This document shows, piece after piece, positions 44,811 through 54,743 of a stretch of DNA of 64,000 bases. The stretch covers positions 124,001-188,000 of the forward strand of contig CANMMF010000007.1 in the NCBI GenBank assembly GCA_947498985.1, in the 5' to 3' direction. The position numbers were made by a program, and so were the translations under genes. Source of the stretch: an uncultured Paracoccaceae bacterium. GTDB taxonomy: Bacteria > Pseudomonadota > Alphaproteobacteria > Rhodobacterales > Rhodobacteraceae. The notes below the pieces were generated by a model, which saw only the letters and a program-made list of their open reading frames with translations, searched no databases and was not told the DNA's origin. The stretch's first letter is position 1. Each line of letters starts with the position of its first letter.

Positions 44811-45917
44811 ATGACCGAAGAGCTGGATCACGAGACGGTGGCGCATGGCATGGCGCCGGAGGACAGTCCGGAGCTGCGCGCGCTCTACCGGGGGTTCGAG
44901 GAAAACCACCTCAACCCGCTCTGGACCCAGACCGGGGATCTGATGCCGATGCATCCCAGGCCGCAGGCGGTGCCGCATGTCTGGAAATGGTCGGTGCTGC
45001 TGCCGCTGGCGGAAGCGGCGGGCGCTCTGGTGCCGGTGGGGCGCGGCGGCGAGCGGCGGGCCATCGGGCTGGCCAATCCCGGGTTGGGCGGGCGGGCCTA
45101 TGTGAGCCCGACGCTCTGGGCCGCGATCCAGTATCTCGGCCCGCGCGAGATGGCGCCCGAGCATCGGCATGCGCAGAACGCGTTCCGCTTTGTTGTCGAG
45201 GGTGAGGGCGTCTGGACGGTGGTCAATGGCGATCCGGTGCGCATGAGCCGGGGGGATCTGCTGCTCACACCGGGCTGGTGCTTTCACGGGCATCACAATG
45301 ACCGCGATGCGCCGATGGCCTGGATCGACGGGCTGGACATTCCGTTCAGCCAGCAGAACGACGTGGGGTTCTTCGAGTTCGGCGCGGATCGCGTGACCGA
45401 CGAGGCGACACCGAATTTCAGCCGGGGCGAGCGGCTCTGGGCGCATCCGGGGCTGCGCCCGCTGTCGCAGCTTCAGCAGACCGTCAGCTCGCCGCTCTGC
45501 GCGTTTCGCTGGGAGCACACCGATGCGGCGCTGAGCGAGCAGTTGTTGCTGGAGGACGAAGGCCATCCCGCGACCTGGGGGCAGGGGCATGCGGGCATCC
45601 GCTATGTGAACCCGACAACCGGCGGCGACGTGCTGCCGACGATCCGCTGCGAGTTCCACCGGTTGCGACCCGCGGCGCAAAGCGCCGAGCGCCGCGAGGT
45701 CGGATCGTCGGTGTTTCAGGTCTTTGACGGGCGCGGCTATGTGGTTCTGGACGGCACCACCCACGCGCTGGAAAAGGGCGATATGTTTGTCGTGCCGTCC
45801 TGGATCCCCTACATGCTGCAGGCGGAGACGGGGTTTGACCTCTTCCGTTTTTCCGACGCGCCGATCATCGAGCGGCTGGGTTTCATGCGGCAGATGGTCG
45901 ATGGCGATCTGCGGTGA
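44811..45917 (+). CDS. Gentisate 1,2-dioxygenase
   Basis: 368 residues, bicupin. The Fe(II) ligands of the first cupin appear as H118 and H120 in PEHRHAQNAFRFVVEG and H159 in WCFHGHHN. The second cupin has VFQVFDGRGYVVLDG and no equivalent His set. The enzyme opens gentisate between C1 and C2 to give maleylpyruvate. It lies between the FAH-family gene and a maleylpyruvate isomerase-like gene, which overlaps its stop as GTGA. GGAGGG precedes the start. Confidence 0.95.
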   Translation: MTEELDHETVAHGMAPEDSPELRALYRGFEENHLNPLWTQTGDLMPMHPRPQAVPHVWKWSVLLPLAEAAGALVPVGRGGERRAIGLANPGLGGRAYVSPTLWAAIQYLGPREMAPEHRHAQNAFRFVVEGEGVWTVVNGDPVRMSRGDLLLTPGWCFHGHHNDRDAPMAWIDGLDIPFSQQNDVGFFEFGADRVTDEATPNFSRGERLWAHPGLRPLSQLQQTVSSPLCAFRWEHTDAALSEQLLLEDEGHPATWGQGHAGIRYVNPTTGGDVLPTIRCEFHRLRPAAQSAERREVGSSVFQVFDGRGYVVLDGTTHALEKGDMFVVPSWIPYMLQAETGFDLFRFSDAPIIERLGFMRQMVDGDLR

Positions 45918-46456
45918 GCGACGGGTACCGGGCGCTGCGCGCGCGGCAGGGCGCGGGCGCGCGCTGGGACGATCCCGCAGCGCCGCATGAGGCCTTGCTG
46001 CTTGCGCGACGCGGGGCGGCCTATTTCGCGCGGATTCTGAACGGGTTGGCGGATGATGCGCTCGACCCGCGGCGCCGTCGAGTGATTGTCGCGCAGGCCT
46101 ACGGGGCGCGCGCGCTCGCCGAAACGCTTGCCGCGATGCGGATGGAAAGGCCCGCGCCCGCAGTTGACGGGGCGCGGCGACTGGCGGTTGCCGCGAGTCT
46201 CCCGGCCCATGCCTTGCGCCACCTCGTGCAGCATGCGGAGGCGCATCTCAGCGTGGAGTGGCGGGATCTGCGGGCCGGGCATTGGGCGCGCGCGCTTTCC
46301 GTGTCGTCCCAGCAACCGGTGCCGGTGCGCGACCTGCCGCAGCACCGCGCGCAGGTGGTCTGGCAGGCGGCGCTGGATCTGGCGGCTGGCGGGCGGCTCC
46401 TGGATGTGCCGGAGGTCTTGCGGCCAAAGATCATCCCCGCACCGCAAAGCGGCTGA
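45914..46456 (+). CDS. Divergent DinB/maleylpyruvate isomerase-fold protein
   Basis: 180 residues, GTG start overlapping the gentisate dioxygenase stop. The helical pattern resembles mycothiol-dependent maleylpyruvate isomerases: an opening helix bundle, then LADDALDPRRRRVIVAQAYG, and VPVRDLPQHRAQVVWQAALD near the end (136-155). In that family the metal ligands are a His in the second helix and Glu/His in a RxREvxxHxxDL motif. Here the corresponding positions read Gln, Val and Ala. It may isomerise maleylpyruvate by another mechanism, or be inactive. Identity is inferred from fold-like pattern and context. Confidence 0.6.
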   Translation: MSDGYRALRARQGAGARWDDPAAPHEALLLARRGAAYFARILNGLADDALDPRRRRVIVAQAYGARALAETLAAMRMERPAPAVDGARRLAVAASLPAHALRHLVQHAEAHLSVEWRDLRAGHWARALSVSSQQPVPVRDLPQHRAQVVWQAALDLAAGGRLLDVPEVLRPKIIPAPQSG

Positions 46457-46473
46457 GCTGCCGCGCCCTGCCC

Positions 46474-46509
46474 GAACCGCGCCGGGCGAGGGAGTGCGCC
46501 CGCGGGTTC
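46474..46509. terminator. Bidirectional terminator hairpin between the gentisate and glp operons
   Basis: GAACC pairs with GGTTC on the outside and CGGGCG with CGCCCG inside. It lies between convergent genes and touches the glpK stop codon. There is no T-run on either side, so its strength is uncertain. Confidence 0.4.
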
Positions 46510-47992
46510 AGAAGCTCTGCGCGGCAGCGACCGCCCGTTTCCAGGCGGCGTATTTGCTTTCACGCAGGCTCTCTTCCATCGCGGGGGTGAAGCTGCGCTC
46601 CAGCGCCCAGGTCTTGGCAAACCCCTCCATATCCGGGTAAAGCCCCGCGCGCTGCCCGGCAAGCCAGGCGGCCCCCATGGCGGTGGTCTCGAGGATGTCG
46701 GGCCGGTCGACCTGCGCGCCCAGGATGTCGGACAGGAACTGCATCGCCCAGTCGGACGCGCTCATGCCACCATCGACGCGCAGGGCGGTATCTTCCGCCC
46801 CTGTCCAGTCGCTGTGCATGGCGTCGAGCAGATCGCGGGTCTGGTAGCCCACCGATTCCAGCGCCGCGCGGGCGAATTCGCCGGGGCCGGAGTTGCGGGT
46901 CAGCCCGAAGACCGCGCCGCGGCATTCGGCGTTCCAGTAAGGCGCGCCGAGCCCGGTGAAGGCGGGCACAAGCACCACGTCCTGCGTGCCGTCGGAGTTT
47001 TCCGCCAGAGGCTGCGTTTCGCTGGCCTCGCGGATGATCTTCAGCCCGTCGCGCAGCCATTGCACCACGGCGCCCGCGATGAAGATCGAGCCTTCGAGCG
47101 CGTAGGTCGGCTTGCCATCCATCTGGTAGGCGATGGTGGTCAGCAGGCGGTTTTGCGACATCACCGGCTCGTCCCCGGTGTTGAGCAGCGCAAAACAGCC
47201 CGTGCCATAGGTCGATTTCAGCATGCCGGGGCGGAAACAGGCCTGCCCGATCGTGGCCGCCTGCTGGTCGCCCGCGACGCCCAGGATCGGGATTTCGGCC
47301 CCGAAGAGATCGGCGCGGGCCATGCCGAAATCGGCGGCACAATCCATCACCTCTGGCAGCATCGACATCGGGATGCCCAGCATGTCGCACATGGTCTGCG
47401 ACCAGCGGCCCTTGCGGATGTCATAGAGCATCGTGCGCGCGGCATTTGTGGCGTCGGTCACATGGCGCTGCCCGCCGGTGAGGTTCCAGATCAGCCAGCT
47501 GTCGACGGTGCCGAACACCAGCTCTCCGGCCTCGGCGCGGGCGCGCGCGCCCTCCACATTGTCGAGAATCCACGCCACCTTGGTGGCCGAGAAATAAGGG
47601 TCGAGCAGCAAGCCGGTGCGGTCGGTCACGGTCTGTTCGTGGCCTTCGGCCTTCAGCCGCTGGCACATCTCGGAGGTGCGCCGGTCCTGCCAGACAATCG
47701 CGTTGTGGATGGGTTTGCCGGTGGCGCGATCCCAGACCAGCGTGGTTTCGCGCTGGTTGGTGATGCCGATCCCCGCGATGTCACCGGCGCGCAGACCGGC
47801 TTTCTCGATGGCGGCGCGGCAGGTGGCGGCGGTGGTCGACCACAGGTCCGAGCAATCATGCTCCACCCAGCCCGAGGCCGGATAATGCTGCGTGAACTCT
47901 TCCTGCGCGCTCGCCGCGATCTTCAGATCGCCGTCAAACAGAATGGCGCGGCTCGATGTGGTGCCCTGATCGATGGCCAGAATATAGCCCAT
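46508..47992 (-). CDS. glpK: Glycerol kinase
   Basis: 494 residues of the FGGY kinase family. It starts [19 protein letters not shown] and has [38 protein letters not shown] and the adenosine-binding [14 protein letters not shown]. It phosphorylates glycerol to sn-glycerol 3-phosphate in the cytoplasm. GAGGGG precedes the start at 47992. It lies directly downstream of glpD, in the same direction with a gap of about 95 bases, so the two steps of glycerol oxidation are linked. Confidence 0.97.
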   Translation of the reverse strand: MGYILAIDQGTTSSRAILFDGDLKIAASAQEEFTQHYPASGWVEHDCSDLWSTTAATCRAAIEKAGLRAGDIAGIGITNQRETTLVWDRATGKPIHNAIVWQDRRTSEMCQRLKAEGHEQTVTDRTGLLLDPYFSATKVAWILDNVEGARARAEAGELVFGTVDSWLIWNLTGGQRHVTDATNAARTMLYDIRKGRWSQTMCDMLGIPMSMLPEVMDCAADFGMARADLFGAEIPILGVAGDQQAATIGQACFRPGMLKSTYGTGCFALLNTGDEPVMSQNRLLTTIAYQMDGKPTYALEGSIFIAGAVVQWLRDGLKIIREASETQPLAENSDGTQDVVLVPAFTGLGAPYWNAECRGAVFGLTRNSGPGEFARAALESVGYQTRDLLDAMHSDWTGAEDTALRVDGGMSASDWAMQFLSDILGAQVDRPDILETTAMGAAWLAGQRAGLYPDMEGFAKTWALERSFTPAMEESLRESKYAAWKRAVAAAQSF

Positions 47993-48088
47993 GTCCCCTC
48001 CCGTTCTTTTTGTGGCGGGCCGGTCTGGCCCGGTCATGGCGCTGACGCGATCTCTGCGCAGCAGCGCCCGTTTGTCAAATCCCGGGCG

Positions 48089-49672
48089 CTACTCGGCGGC
48101 CGCCGGTTCGACGCCGCGGCGCCCGGCCATCCAGCTGTCGAGCGCGGCGATCTCATCTGCGCTCAGCCGCAGTCCCAGCTTGTTGCGGCGCCAGACCACA
48201 TCCTCGGCGGTGCGGGCGTATTCGCGCTCCATCAGCCAGACCACTTCGCGTTCCGTCAGCGTTGCGCCGAAATCGGTGCCGAGATCGGCCGCCGATGCCG
48301 CGTCGCCCAGGATCTTATGCGCCTCGGTGCCATAGGCGCGCACCAGACGGCGCGCCCAGAACGGCGTGAGAAACCCGTAGGCTTCCGTCAGTTTGCCGAC
48401 TTCGCTGTCGAACCCGTCGACCGGGAAATCGCCACCCGGCAGAGGCACACCGGCGGTCCATTTGCCTTTCACGTTGGGCAGATGCTCCGCGATTTTCTCC
48501 AGCGCCGATTCCGCCAGGCGGCGGTAGGTGGTGATCTTGCCGCCGAAGATGTTCAGCATCGGCGCGCCGGCGGTCGCATCCACCTTCAGCGTGTAATCCC
48601 GGGTTGCCGCGGTCGCGCTGCTGGCGCCATCGTCGTAAAGCGGGCGCACCCCGGAATAGGTCCAGACCACGTCCTCCTCATCCAGATCCTGCTTGAAATA
48701 CTGGTTGGCGAAATTCAGCAGATAGGCCTTTTCCTCGGGCGAGCAGCCCGGCTTGCGCGACGGATCGGTATGTTCGGCATCGGTGGTCCCGATCAGCGTG
48801 AAATCGGTCTCGTAGGGAATCGCGAAGATGATCCGCCCGTCGGTGCCCTGAAAGAAATAGCACTTGTCGTGATCATAGAGCCTGCGCGTCACGATATGGC
48901 TGCCGCGCACCAGCCGCACACCTTCCCGGCTGTTGATGCGCACCTTCTGGTGGATGATGTCGCCGACCCAGGGCCCGCCGGCATTGACCAGCATCCGCGC
49001 AAGATGCGTGTCGGTCTTGCCGGTTTCGCTGTCCTCGGTCTCGATCCGCCACAGCACACCGTCGCGCGCGGCGCTCACCACCTTGGTGCGGGTCATGATC
49101 TGCGCGCCGCGGGCCTCGGCATCGCGCGCGTTGAGCACCACCAGCCGCGAATCCTCGACCCAGCAATCGGAATATTCAAAGGCCTTCTCGAAGCGATCCT
49201 CGAGCGGCGCACCTTCTGTCGTCCCTTGCAGCGACAATGTCTTGGTGCCCGGCAGGATCTTCCGTCCCCCCAGATGGTCATACATGAAAAGCCCCATCCG
49301 GATCAGCCATTTCGGTCGCCGCCCCTTCATCCATGGCATGACCGTGCTCAGCAGTTTCGAGGTCGGCGTGTCGTTCTCGAACCGCATGTCGGGGTGGTAG
49401 GGCAGCACGAAGCGCATCGGCCAGCTGATATGCGGCATCGCGCGCAGCAGCGTCTCGCGCTCCAGCAAGGCCTCGCGCACGAGGCGGAACTCGAAATACT
49501 CCAGATAGCGCAGACCGCCATGAAAGAGCTTGGTCGAGGAGGACGAGGTCGCCCAGGCCAGATCGTTCATCTCCGCCAGCTTGACGGAAAGCCCGCGACC
49601 GGAGGCATCGCGTGCGATCCCGCAGCCATTGATGCCGCCGCCGATGATGAAAAGGTCCGTTGGTTCGCTCAT
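48089..49672 (-). CDS. glpD: Aerobic glycerol-3-phosphate dehydrogenase
   Basis: 527 residues. The N-terminal FAD-binding motif is DLFIIGGGINGCGIARDASG (6-25), followed by SSSSTKLFHGGLRYLE. The C-terminal DAO helical domain includes VRAYGTEAHKILGD. The flavoenzyme oxidises glycerol 3-phosphate to dihydroxyacetone phosphate and passes electrons to ubiquinone at the inner membrane. It is the first gene of the glpD-glpK pair. No glpR or glpF is in the window. Confidence 0.97.
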   Translation of the reverse strand: MSEPTDLFIIGGGINGCGIARDASGRGLSVKLAEMNDLAWATSSSSTKLFHGGLRYLEYFEFRLVREALLERETLLRAMPHISWPMRFVLPYHPDMRFENDTPTSKLLSTVMPWMKGRRPKWLIRMGLFMYDHLGGRKILPGTKTLSLQGTTEGAPLEDRFEKAFEYSDCWVEDSRLVVLNARDAEARGAQIMTRTKVVSAARDGVLWRIETEDSETGKTDTHLARMLVNAGGPWVGDIIHQKVRINSREGVRLVRGSHIVTRRLYDHDKCYFFQGTDGRIIFAIPYETDFTLIGTTDAEHTDPSRKPGCSPEEKAYLLNFANQYFKQDLDEEDVVWTYSGVRPLYDDGASSATAATRDYTLKVDATAGAPMLNIFGGKITTYRRLAESALEKIAEHLPNVKGKWTAGVPLPGGDFPVDGFDSEVGKLTEAYGFLTPFWARRLVRAYGTEAHKILGDAASAADLGTDFGATLTEREVVWLMEREYARTAEDVVWRRNKLGLRLSADEIAALDSWMAGRRGVEPAAAE

Positions 49673-50068
49673 GCCGATTCCCCCGTCATGTCATTAGGAA
49701 CGCTCCGCGCGTATATGCCAAAACTGCGACAAAAAGAAAACCAGAGATGCGCGTATGTTTTCGATTGTGATCGTTTTTGGATGATCTTTGCAGATGATGC
49801 TGTGCCTTGATCTCCAACCCCGGCGCGCGCGCCCGGGTTCCGTCCGCCGGGGCCTCATCCCGCGTGGCGCAGATTCCCCTTTCCAAACGCGGCAAGGCAG
49901 GCTACTCCCGCCGCCATGACGCATATGACACGCATCCGACGAGTCTGATCTTTCCCGCGCCCCGACCGGGCGCGCGCCGACACCTTGCGTCTTTCCACAT
50001 ACCCATGAAAACTTGACTTGACGCCAGGCCCTTGTCACCACTCGGGCTTCGCTTCTGAGGATAAAGAG
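49673..50068. other. 396-base divergent intergenic region between glpD and argD
   Basis: There is no gene. The glpD side (49690-49795) is AT-rich for this genome, with A-tracts and TTTTCGATTGTGATCGTTTTTGG-like sequence that could hold the glp promoter and a repressor site. A GC-rich imperfect hairpin lies near 49816-49840. Overlapping -35-like TTGACTTGACG (50013-50023) precedes argD without a clear -10. Confidence 0.4.
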
Positions 50069-51238
50069 ATGATCCCATCGGTTCTGCCCACCTATTCCCG
50101 CGCGCCGCTTCATTTTGTGAAGGGCGAAGGCAGCTGGCTGATCGAGGCCGATGGACGACGTTTTCTCGACCTCGGTGCAGGGATCGCGGTGAACGCGCTG
50201 GGCCATGCGCACCCCGGTCTGGTCGCCGCTCTGACCGAACAGGCAACCGCGCTCTGGCACGTCTCCAACCTCTACGAGATCCCGCAGCAGCAGGCGCTAG
50301 CCGACAAGCTGGTGGCCGCGACCTTCGCCGACACGGTGTTCTTCACCAATTCCGGCACCGAAAGCTGCGAGCTTGCGGTCAAGATGGCGCGCAAGTACTG
50401 GCATGACAAAGGCGCGCCGGAAAAGACCGGGATCATCACCTTCTCGGGCAGCTTCCACGGCCGCTCCTCCGCAGGCATCGCCGCCGCCGGATCCGAGAAG
50501 ATGACCAAAGGCTTCGGCCCGCTGCTGCCCGGCTTCACCCATCTCGACTGGGGGGATCACGACGCGCTGGAGCCCGCCATCACCGGGACCACGGCGGCCA
50601 TCCTGATCGAACCCATTCAGGGCGAAGGCGGCATCCGCCCGCTGCCCGACCAGTGCCTGAAAGGCCTGCGCGCGCTTTGCGACGAGAAGGGCATCCTGCT
50701 GATCCTCGACGAAGTGCAATGCGGCGTGGGCCGCACGGGGCGGCTCTTTGCGCATGAATGGGCGGGCATCACGCCGGATATCATGATGGTCGCCAAGGGC
50801 ATCGGTGGCGGCTTCCCGCTGGGCGCGGTTCTGGCCACCGAAGAGGCCGCCTCCGGCATGGTGGCCGGCACCCATGGCTCCACATATGGCGGCAACCCGC
50901 TGGCCTGCGCGGTGGGCTGCGCCGTCATGGATCACGTGGCCGATCCCGATTTCCTGTCGGATGTGAACCGCCGCGCGGGGCTTCTGCGCCAGAAGCTCGA
51001 AGGGCTGATCGCCGCGCATCCCGATATCTTCGAAAACGTGCGCGGCACCGGGCTGATGCTGGGCCTCAAATGCAAGATCGCGCCGGGGGACTTTGTCCAG
51101 GCGGGCTACGACGCCGGGGTCATCACCGTGCCCGCCGCCGACAATATCGTGCGCCTGTTGCCCGCGCTCACCCTCACCGAAGACGAGATCGCCGAAGCTC
51201 TGACCCGCCTCGATGCCGCCGCGACGGCGCTCGCCTAG
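50069..51238 (+). CDS. argD: Acetylornithine transaminase
   Basis: 389 residues, class III PLP aminotransferase. It has GIAVNALGHAHPGLVAAL, FFTNSGTESCELAVKMARKY, the aspartate in LILDEVQCGVGRTG, and the PLP-lysine region MMVAKGIGGGFPLGA. It converts N-acetylglutamate semialdehyde to N-acetylornithine; related enzymes also serve lysine synthesis. Its placement just before argF supports the arginine role. GAGGATAAAGAG precedes the ATG. Confidence 0.95.
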   Translation: MIPSVLPTYSRAPLHFVKGEGSWLIEADGRRFLDLGAGIAVNALGHAHPGLVAALTEQATALWHVSNLYEIPQQQALADKLVAATFADTVFFTNSGTESCELAVKMARKYWHDKGAPEKTGIITFSGSFHGRSSAGIAAAGSEKMTKGFGPLLPGFTHLDWGDHDALEPAITGTTAAILIEPIQGEGGIRPLPDQCLKGLRALCDEKGILLILDEVQCGVGRTGRLFAHEWAGITPDIMMVAKGIGGGFPLGAVLATEEAASGMVAGTHGSTYGGNPLACAVGCAVMDHVADPDFLSDVNRRAGLLRQKLEGLIAAHPDIFENVRGTGLMLGLKCKIAPGDFVQAGYDAGVITVPAADNIVRLLPALTLTEDEIAEALTRLDAAATALA

Positions 51239-51292
51239 GCTTCTTCTCTTTTCAAATACCGCCGGGGGTCCGGGGGCTGGCCCCCGGTCCCG
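51239..51292 (-). repeat. Dispersed GC-rich hairpin repeat, copy 4, inside argD-argF
   Basis: Read on the minus strand, CCGGGGGC-CA-GCCCCCGG, then ACCCCCGGCGGTATTTG and AAAAGAGAAGAAG. It begins directly after the argD stop and ends 25 bases before argF. It lacks the upstream GGATCGCC hairpin module of other copies. Confidence 0.85.
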
Positions 51293-51316
51293 ACGCCCGA
51301 CAAAAAGACCAAACGC

Positions 51317-52243
51317 ATGAAGCATTTTCTGGACATCCACAAAACCGACAAACCCGATTTGCGGCGCATCATCGACAGCGCGCATGCGATGAAATCCGGG
51401 CGCAATGGCCGCCCCAAGGCCACGCCGGACGACGCGCAGCCGCTGGCCGGGCACATGGTGGCGCTGATCTTCGAAAAGCCCTCGACCCGCACCCGGGTGA
51501 GCTTTGACGTCGGTGTGCGCCAGATGGGCGGACAATCGATGGTGCTGTCGGGCAAGGACATGCAGCTTGGCCATGGCGAGACCATCGCCGATACCGCGCG
51601 GGTGCTGTCGCGCTATGTCGATCTGATCATGATCCGCACCTTCGACGAGGCGGTGCTGGAAGAGATGGCCGAATACGCCTCGGTGCCGGTGATCAACGGG
51701 TTGACCGACCGCTCCCATCCTTGCCAGATCATGGCCGATGTCATGACCTTTGAGGAACATCGCGGCCCGATCGCGGGCAAGAAGGTGGTCTGGACCGGCG
51801 ACGGCAACAATGTCTGCTCTTCCTTCCTGCACGCCGCGGGCCAGTTCGGGTTCGATCTGACCTTCACCGGCCCCGTTCAGCTCGATCCGGAGATGGAGTT
51901 TGTCGGCTGGGCCCGGAACGCGGGCAGCACGATCACCATCGAACGCGACCCGATGAAAGCGGTCGAAGGCGCCGATCTGGTGGTGGCCGACACCTGGGTC
52001 AGCATGCATGACGCGCAATCCGCGCGCGAACGCCGCCACAACATGCTGCGCCCGTTTCAGGTCAACAAACGCCTGATGGACGCCGCCAAACCCGACGCGC
52101 TCTTCATGCATTGCCTGCCTGCGCATCGCGAGGAAGAGGTCACGTCAGAGGTCATGGACGGCCCCAATTCGGTGATCTGGGACGAGGCGGAAAACCGGCT
52201 GCACGCGCAAAAGGCCATCATGCGCTGGTGTCTGGGGGTCTGA
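51317..52243 (+). CDS. argF: Ornithine carbamoyltransferase
   Basis: 308 residues. It has the carbamoyl-phosphate site STRTR (56-60), [15 protein letters not shown] and the ornithine-site [12 protein letters not shown]. It condenses ornithine with carbamoyl phosphate to citrulline in the cytoplasm. It follows argD in the same direction but is separated from it by hairpin repeat copy 4. It is convergent with hrpB with a 3-base gap. Confidence 0.97.
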   Translation: MKHFLDIHKTDKPDLRRIIDSAHAMKSGRNGRPKATPDDAQPLAGHMVALIFEKPSTRTRVSFDVGVRQMGGQSMVLSGKDMQLGHGETIADTARVLSRYVDLIMIRTFDEAVLEEMAEYASVPVINGLTDRSHPCQIMADVMTFEEHRGPIAGKKVVWTGDGNNVCSSFLHAAGQFGFDLTFTGPVQLDPEMEFVGWARNAGSTITIERDPMKAVEGADLVVADTWVSMHDAQSARERRHNMLRPFQVNKRLMDAAKPDALFMHCLPAHREEEVTSEVMDGPNSVIWDEAENRLHAQKAIMRWCLGV

Positions 52244-52246
52244 GGC

Positions 52247-54733
52247 TCAGCTCTTGCGGCGCTTGGTGCGCAGGGTCGGATCGGCCTCGCGCGGGTCTTC
52301 GGGCCAGGGATGTTTGGGGTAGCGCGCGCGCATGTCCTTGCGCACATCCGCGTAAGAGCCCTGCCAGAAACCGGGCAGGTCCATCGTGACCTGAACCGGT
52401 CGCTGCGCGGGCGAGAGCAACGTGACCTGCAGCGGTGTGTTGCCGACCATGGGATGGTGCCGCTGGCCAAACATCTCCTGCAGGCGCAGGCTGATCGCGG
52501 GATGTTCGCCGGTATAGTCAATGGCGATCCTGCGCCCGAGAGGTGTGGTGAAATGTGCCGGCACGGAGGTGTCGAGCGCCTGCATCTCGGACCAGTTAAG
52601 CTGGCCGCGCAGCGCCTCGATCGGATTGAATTTTTTCCAGTCTTCCGAGGACTTTACACCGGAAAGATAAGGTAATAGCCAGGTCTCGAGAGAGGCCATG
52701 AGCGCCGCATCCCCGAGATCCGGCAGGTCGAGACCCGCCTTGCGGGCAATTGCGACACGGGCGCGGAACCGCTCGGCGGTTGTGTCGAGCCGCAGGCCCA
52801 GATCCCGCACCCCGTCGAGCATCGCCTGCGCGACCTTGTCCTCTGGTGCGTCTTTCCAGATCCGATCGTCCAGGGCGATGGCGCCGAGCATCTCTCGCCT
52901 GCGCGAGAGAACGCGCCTGTCGCGCCTGGACCAGTGGCAGGTCTGCTCGGCCCGGATCTGGTCTTGAAACAAGCCGCGCAGCTCGGCTTCGCTGATGGAA
53001 ATGGCCTGCCTTATGCGGGCTTCGCGCGGATTGCCATCCGTGTCGGTGACGACGATAAGCCGTTGTCCTGCAAGCGAATCCGCGTCATCCATGACCGCGC
53101 CCTTGCCCCCAGAGAGCTGAAACCGCGCCGCATCCCCCTTGCGGCGAAGGCCGATGCGGTCGGGATAGGCCAGAGCGGCCATTTCGGCTGTGCTCAGGGC
53201 GGTTTTTTCCGTCGCTTTCGCGGTTTTTCGCAAGCGGCGCGCCTCCTCGCGAATGCGCTCAAGGGCGCCGCGATTGACAGGAATGCCGCGTTTTTCACTG
53301 AATCCCCTCGGATCCGCGAGCGCCTCGAGCCGCAAGGTGAGATCCGTGGATGATTTTGTGAGTGGATCGCGATTGGACAAGAGAGCGGCGACAAAAGCGG
53401 CATTCTGACCAGCTTCCTGCATCATATGTGCAAGCCGTGGATGCAGGGGCAGCCTTGCGATGTCGCGCCCGCGCGCGGTGATGCGGCAATCCGCATCCAG
53501 CGCGCCCAGCATTTGCAGCAAAGCCTGTGCTTCGGCAAAAGCGCCGTCCGGCGGCTGCGTAAGGAACGGCAAATCTGCGGGCGCGGCCCCCCATAGCGCC
53601 AGATCCAGCGCCAGATCGGCAAGATCCGTGGCTTCGATTTCCGATGGAGGATAGGGGCTTAGCGCCCCTTCTTCACCTTTTGCCCAAAGTTTGTAAGCCG
53701 TGCCTTCCGCAACCCGTCCGGCCCGTCCGGCGCGCTGGGTTGCCTCGGCGCGCGTCACCCGATCCGTGACCAGCCGTGTCATGCCGGAGCCCGGATCAAA
53801 GCGCGCGCGACGCGATTTGCCGCCATCCACCACAACGCGGATATCCTCGATGGTCAAAGAGGTTTCGGCGATGGAGGTCGCCAGAACCACCTTGCGGCCG
53901 TCCCGCTCCGGTCGGATGGCGGCGCGCTGCTCGGCGAAAGGCATGGCACCGAACAAGGGGCGCAAGTGGCAATTGGCCGGCACGCGATCCTTGAGCAGGG
54001 CTTGCGTACGGCGGATCTCGCCCTCGCCGGGCAGGAAGGCCAGAAGCCCGCCTTCCGTGTGCCGCAAGGCGTGAAGGATCAGCTCCGCCATCGCGCTCTC
54101 GAATCGCGCGGTTCTGGGCAGCGGCGCATCGAGGTGGCGGATCTCGACCGGAAAGGCGCGCCCTTCGGAGGTCAGGATCGGCGCGTCCATCAGCCTGGCA
54201 ACCGGCTCGGCATCGAGCGTCGCCGACATCGCCAGCAAAATGAGATCCTCGCGCAGCGCTCCGGCAATCTCGAGGCAGAGCGCAAGCCCGAGATCGGCGT
54301 TGAGCGAGCGTTCGTGAAACTCGTCGAAGATCACCGCGCCGATGCCCGAAAGCTCCGGATCGGACTGGATCATGCGCGTGAGGATGCCTTCGGTCACCAC
54401 GTCGATCCGGGTCGCGCGGCTGGTGCGGCTCTCGCCCCTTATGCGGTAGCCGACGGTCTGCCCGATCTCCTCGCCCAGCGTTTCGGACATCCGGGCGGCG
54501 GCAGCGCGCGCGGCAAGCCTGCGCGGCTCCAGCATCAGGATGCGGCCCTCGGTCAGCCCCGCCTGCAACATGGCCAGCGGCACGCGCGTGGTTTTGCCCG
54601 CGCCCGGCGGCGCCTGCAGCACCGCGCGGCCATGCGCCCGCAGCGCCGAGACCAGCTCGGGCAGGATGTCGTCTATGGGCAGGCGGTCCTGGGTCACGCG
54701 CGCCTTATCGCCAAGCTTGGCGCGCGCGTCCAT
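52247..54733 (-). CDS. hrpB: ATP-dependent RNA helicase HrpB
   Basis: 828 residues. Motif I is APPGAGKTTR, motif II is DEFH in VIFDEFHERSLNADLGLAL, motif III is SATLDAEP and motif VI is QRAGRAGRVAEGTAYKLW. The C-terminal HrpB-specific domain ends near PVQVTMDLPGFWQGSYADVR. It is a DEAH-box family helicase whose role in bacteria is not settled. The length matches E. coli HrpB (about 810). It is convergent with argF. Confidence 0.95.
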   Translation of the reverse strand: MDARAKLGDKARVTQDRLPIDDILPELVSALRAHGRAVLQAPPGAGKTTRVPLAMLQAGLTEGRILMLEPRRLAARAAAARMSETLGEEIGQTVGYRIRGESRTSRATRIDVVTEGILTRMIQSDPELSGIGAVIFDEFHERSLNADLGLALCLEIAGALREDLILLAMSATLDAEPVARLMDAPILTSEGRAFPVEIRHLDAPLPRTARFESAMAELILHALRHTEGGLLAFLPGEGEIRRTQALLKDRVPANCHLRPLFGAMPFAEQRAAIRPERDGRKVVLATSIAETSLTIEDIRVVVDGGKSRRARFDPGSGMTRLVTDRVTRAEATQRAGRAGRVAEGTAYKLWAKGEEGALSPYPPSEIEATDLADLALDLALWGAAPADLPFLTQPPDGAFAEAQALLQMLGALDADCRITARGRDIARLPLHPRLAHMMQEAGQNAAFVAALLSNRDPLTKSSTDLTLRLEALADPRGFSEKRGIPVNRGALERIREEARRLRKTAKATEKTALSTAEMAALAYPDRIGLRRKGDAARFQLSGGKGAVMDDADSLAGQRLIVVTDTDGNPREARIRQAISISEAELRGLFQDQIRAEQTCHWSRRDRRVLSRRREMLGAIALDDRIWKDAPEDKVAQAMLDGVRDLGLRLDTTAERFRARVAIARKAGLDLPDLGDAALMASLETWLLPYLSGVKSSEDWKKFNPIEALRGQLNWSEMQALDTSVPAHFTTPLGRRIAIDYTGEHPAISLRLQEMFGQRHHPMVGNTPLQVTLLSPAQRPVQVTMDLPGFWQGSYADVRKDMRARYPKHPWPEDPREADPTLRTKRRKS

Positions 54734-54743
54734 GCCGGATTGC

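Noticed and set aside
49740-49795. GlpR-type operator upstream of glpD
   Set aside because: The sequence is AT-rich with TCG/CGA words, but I could not match a defined operator consensus, so it is only mentioned in the gap description.
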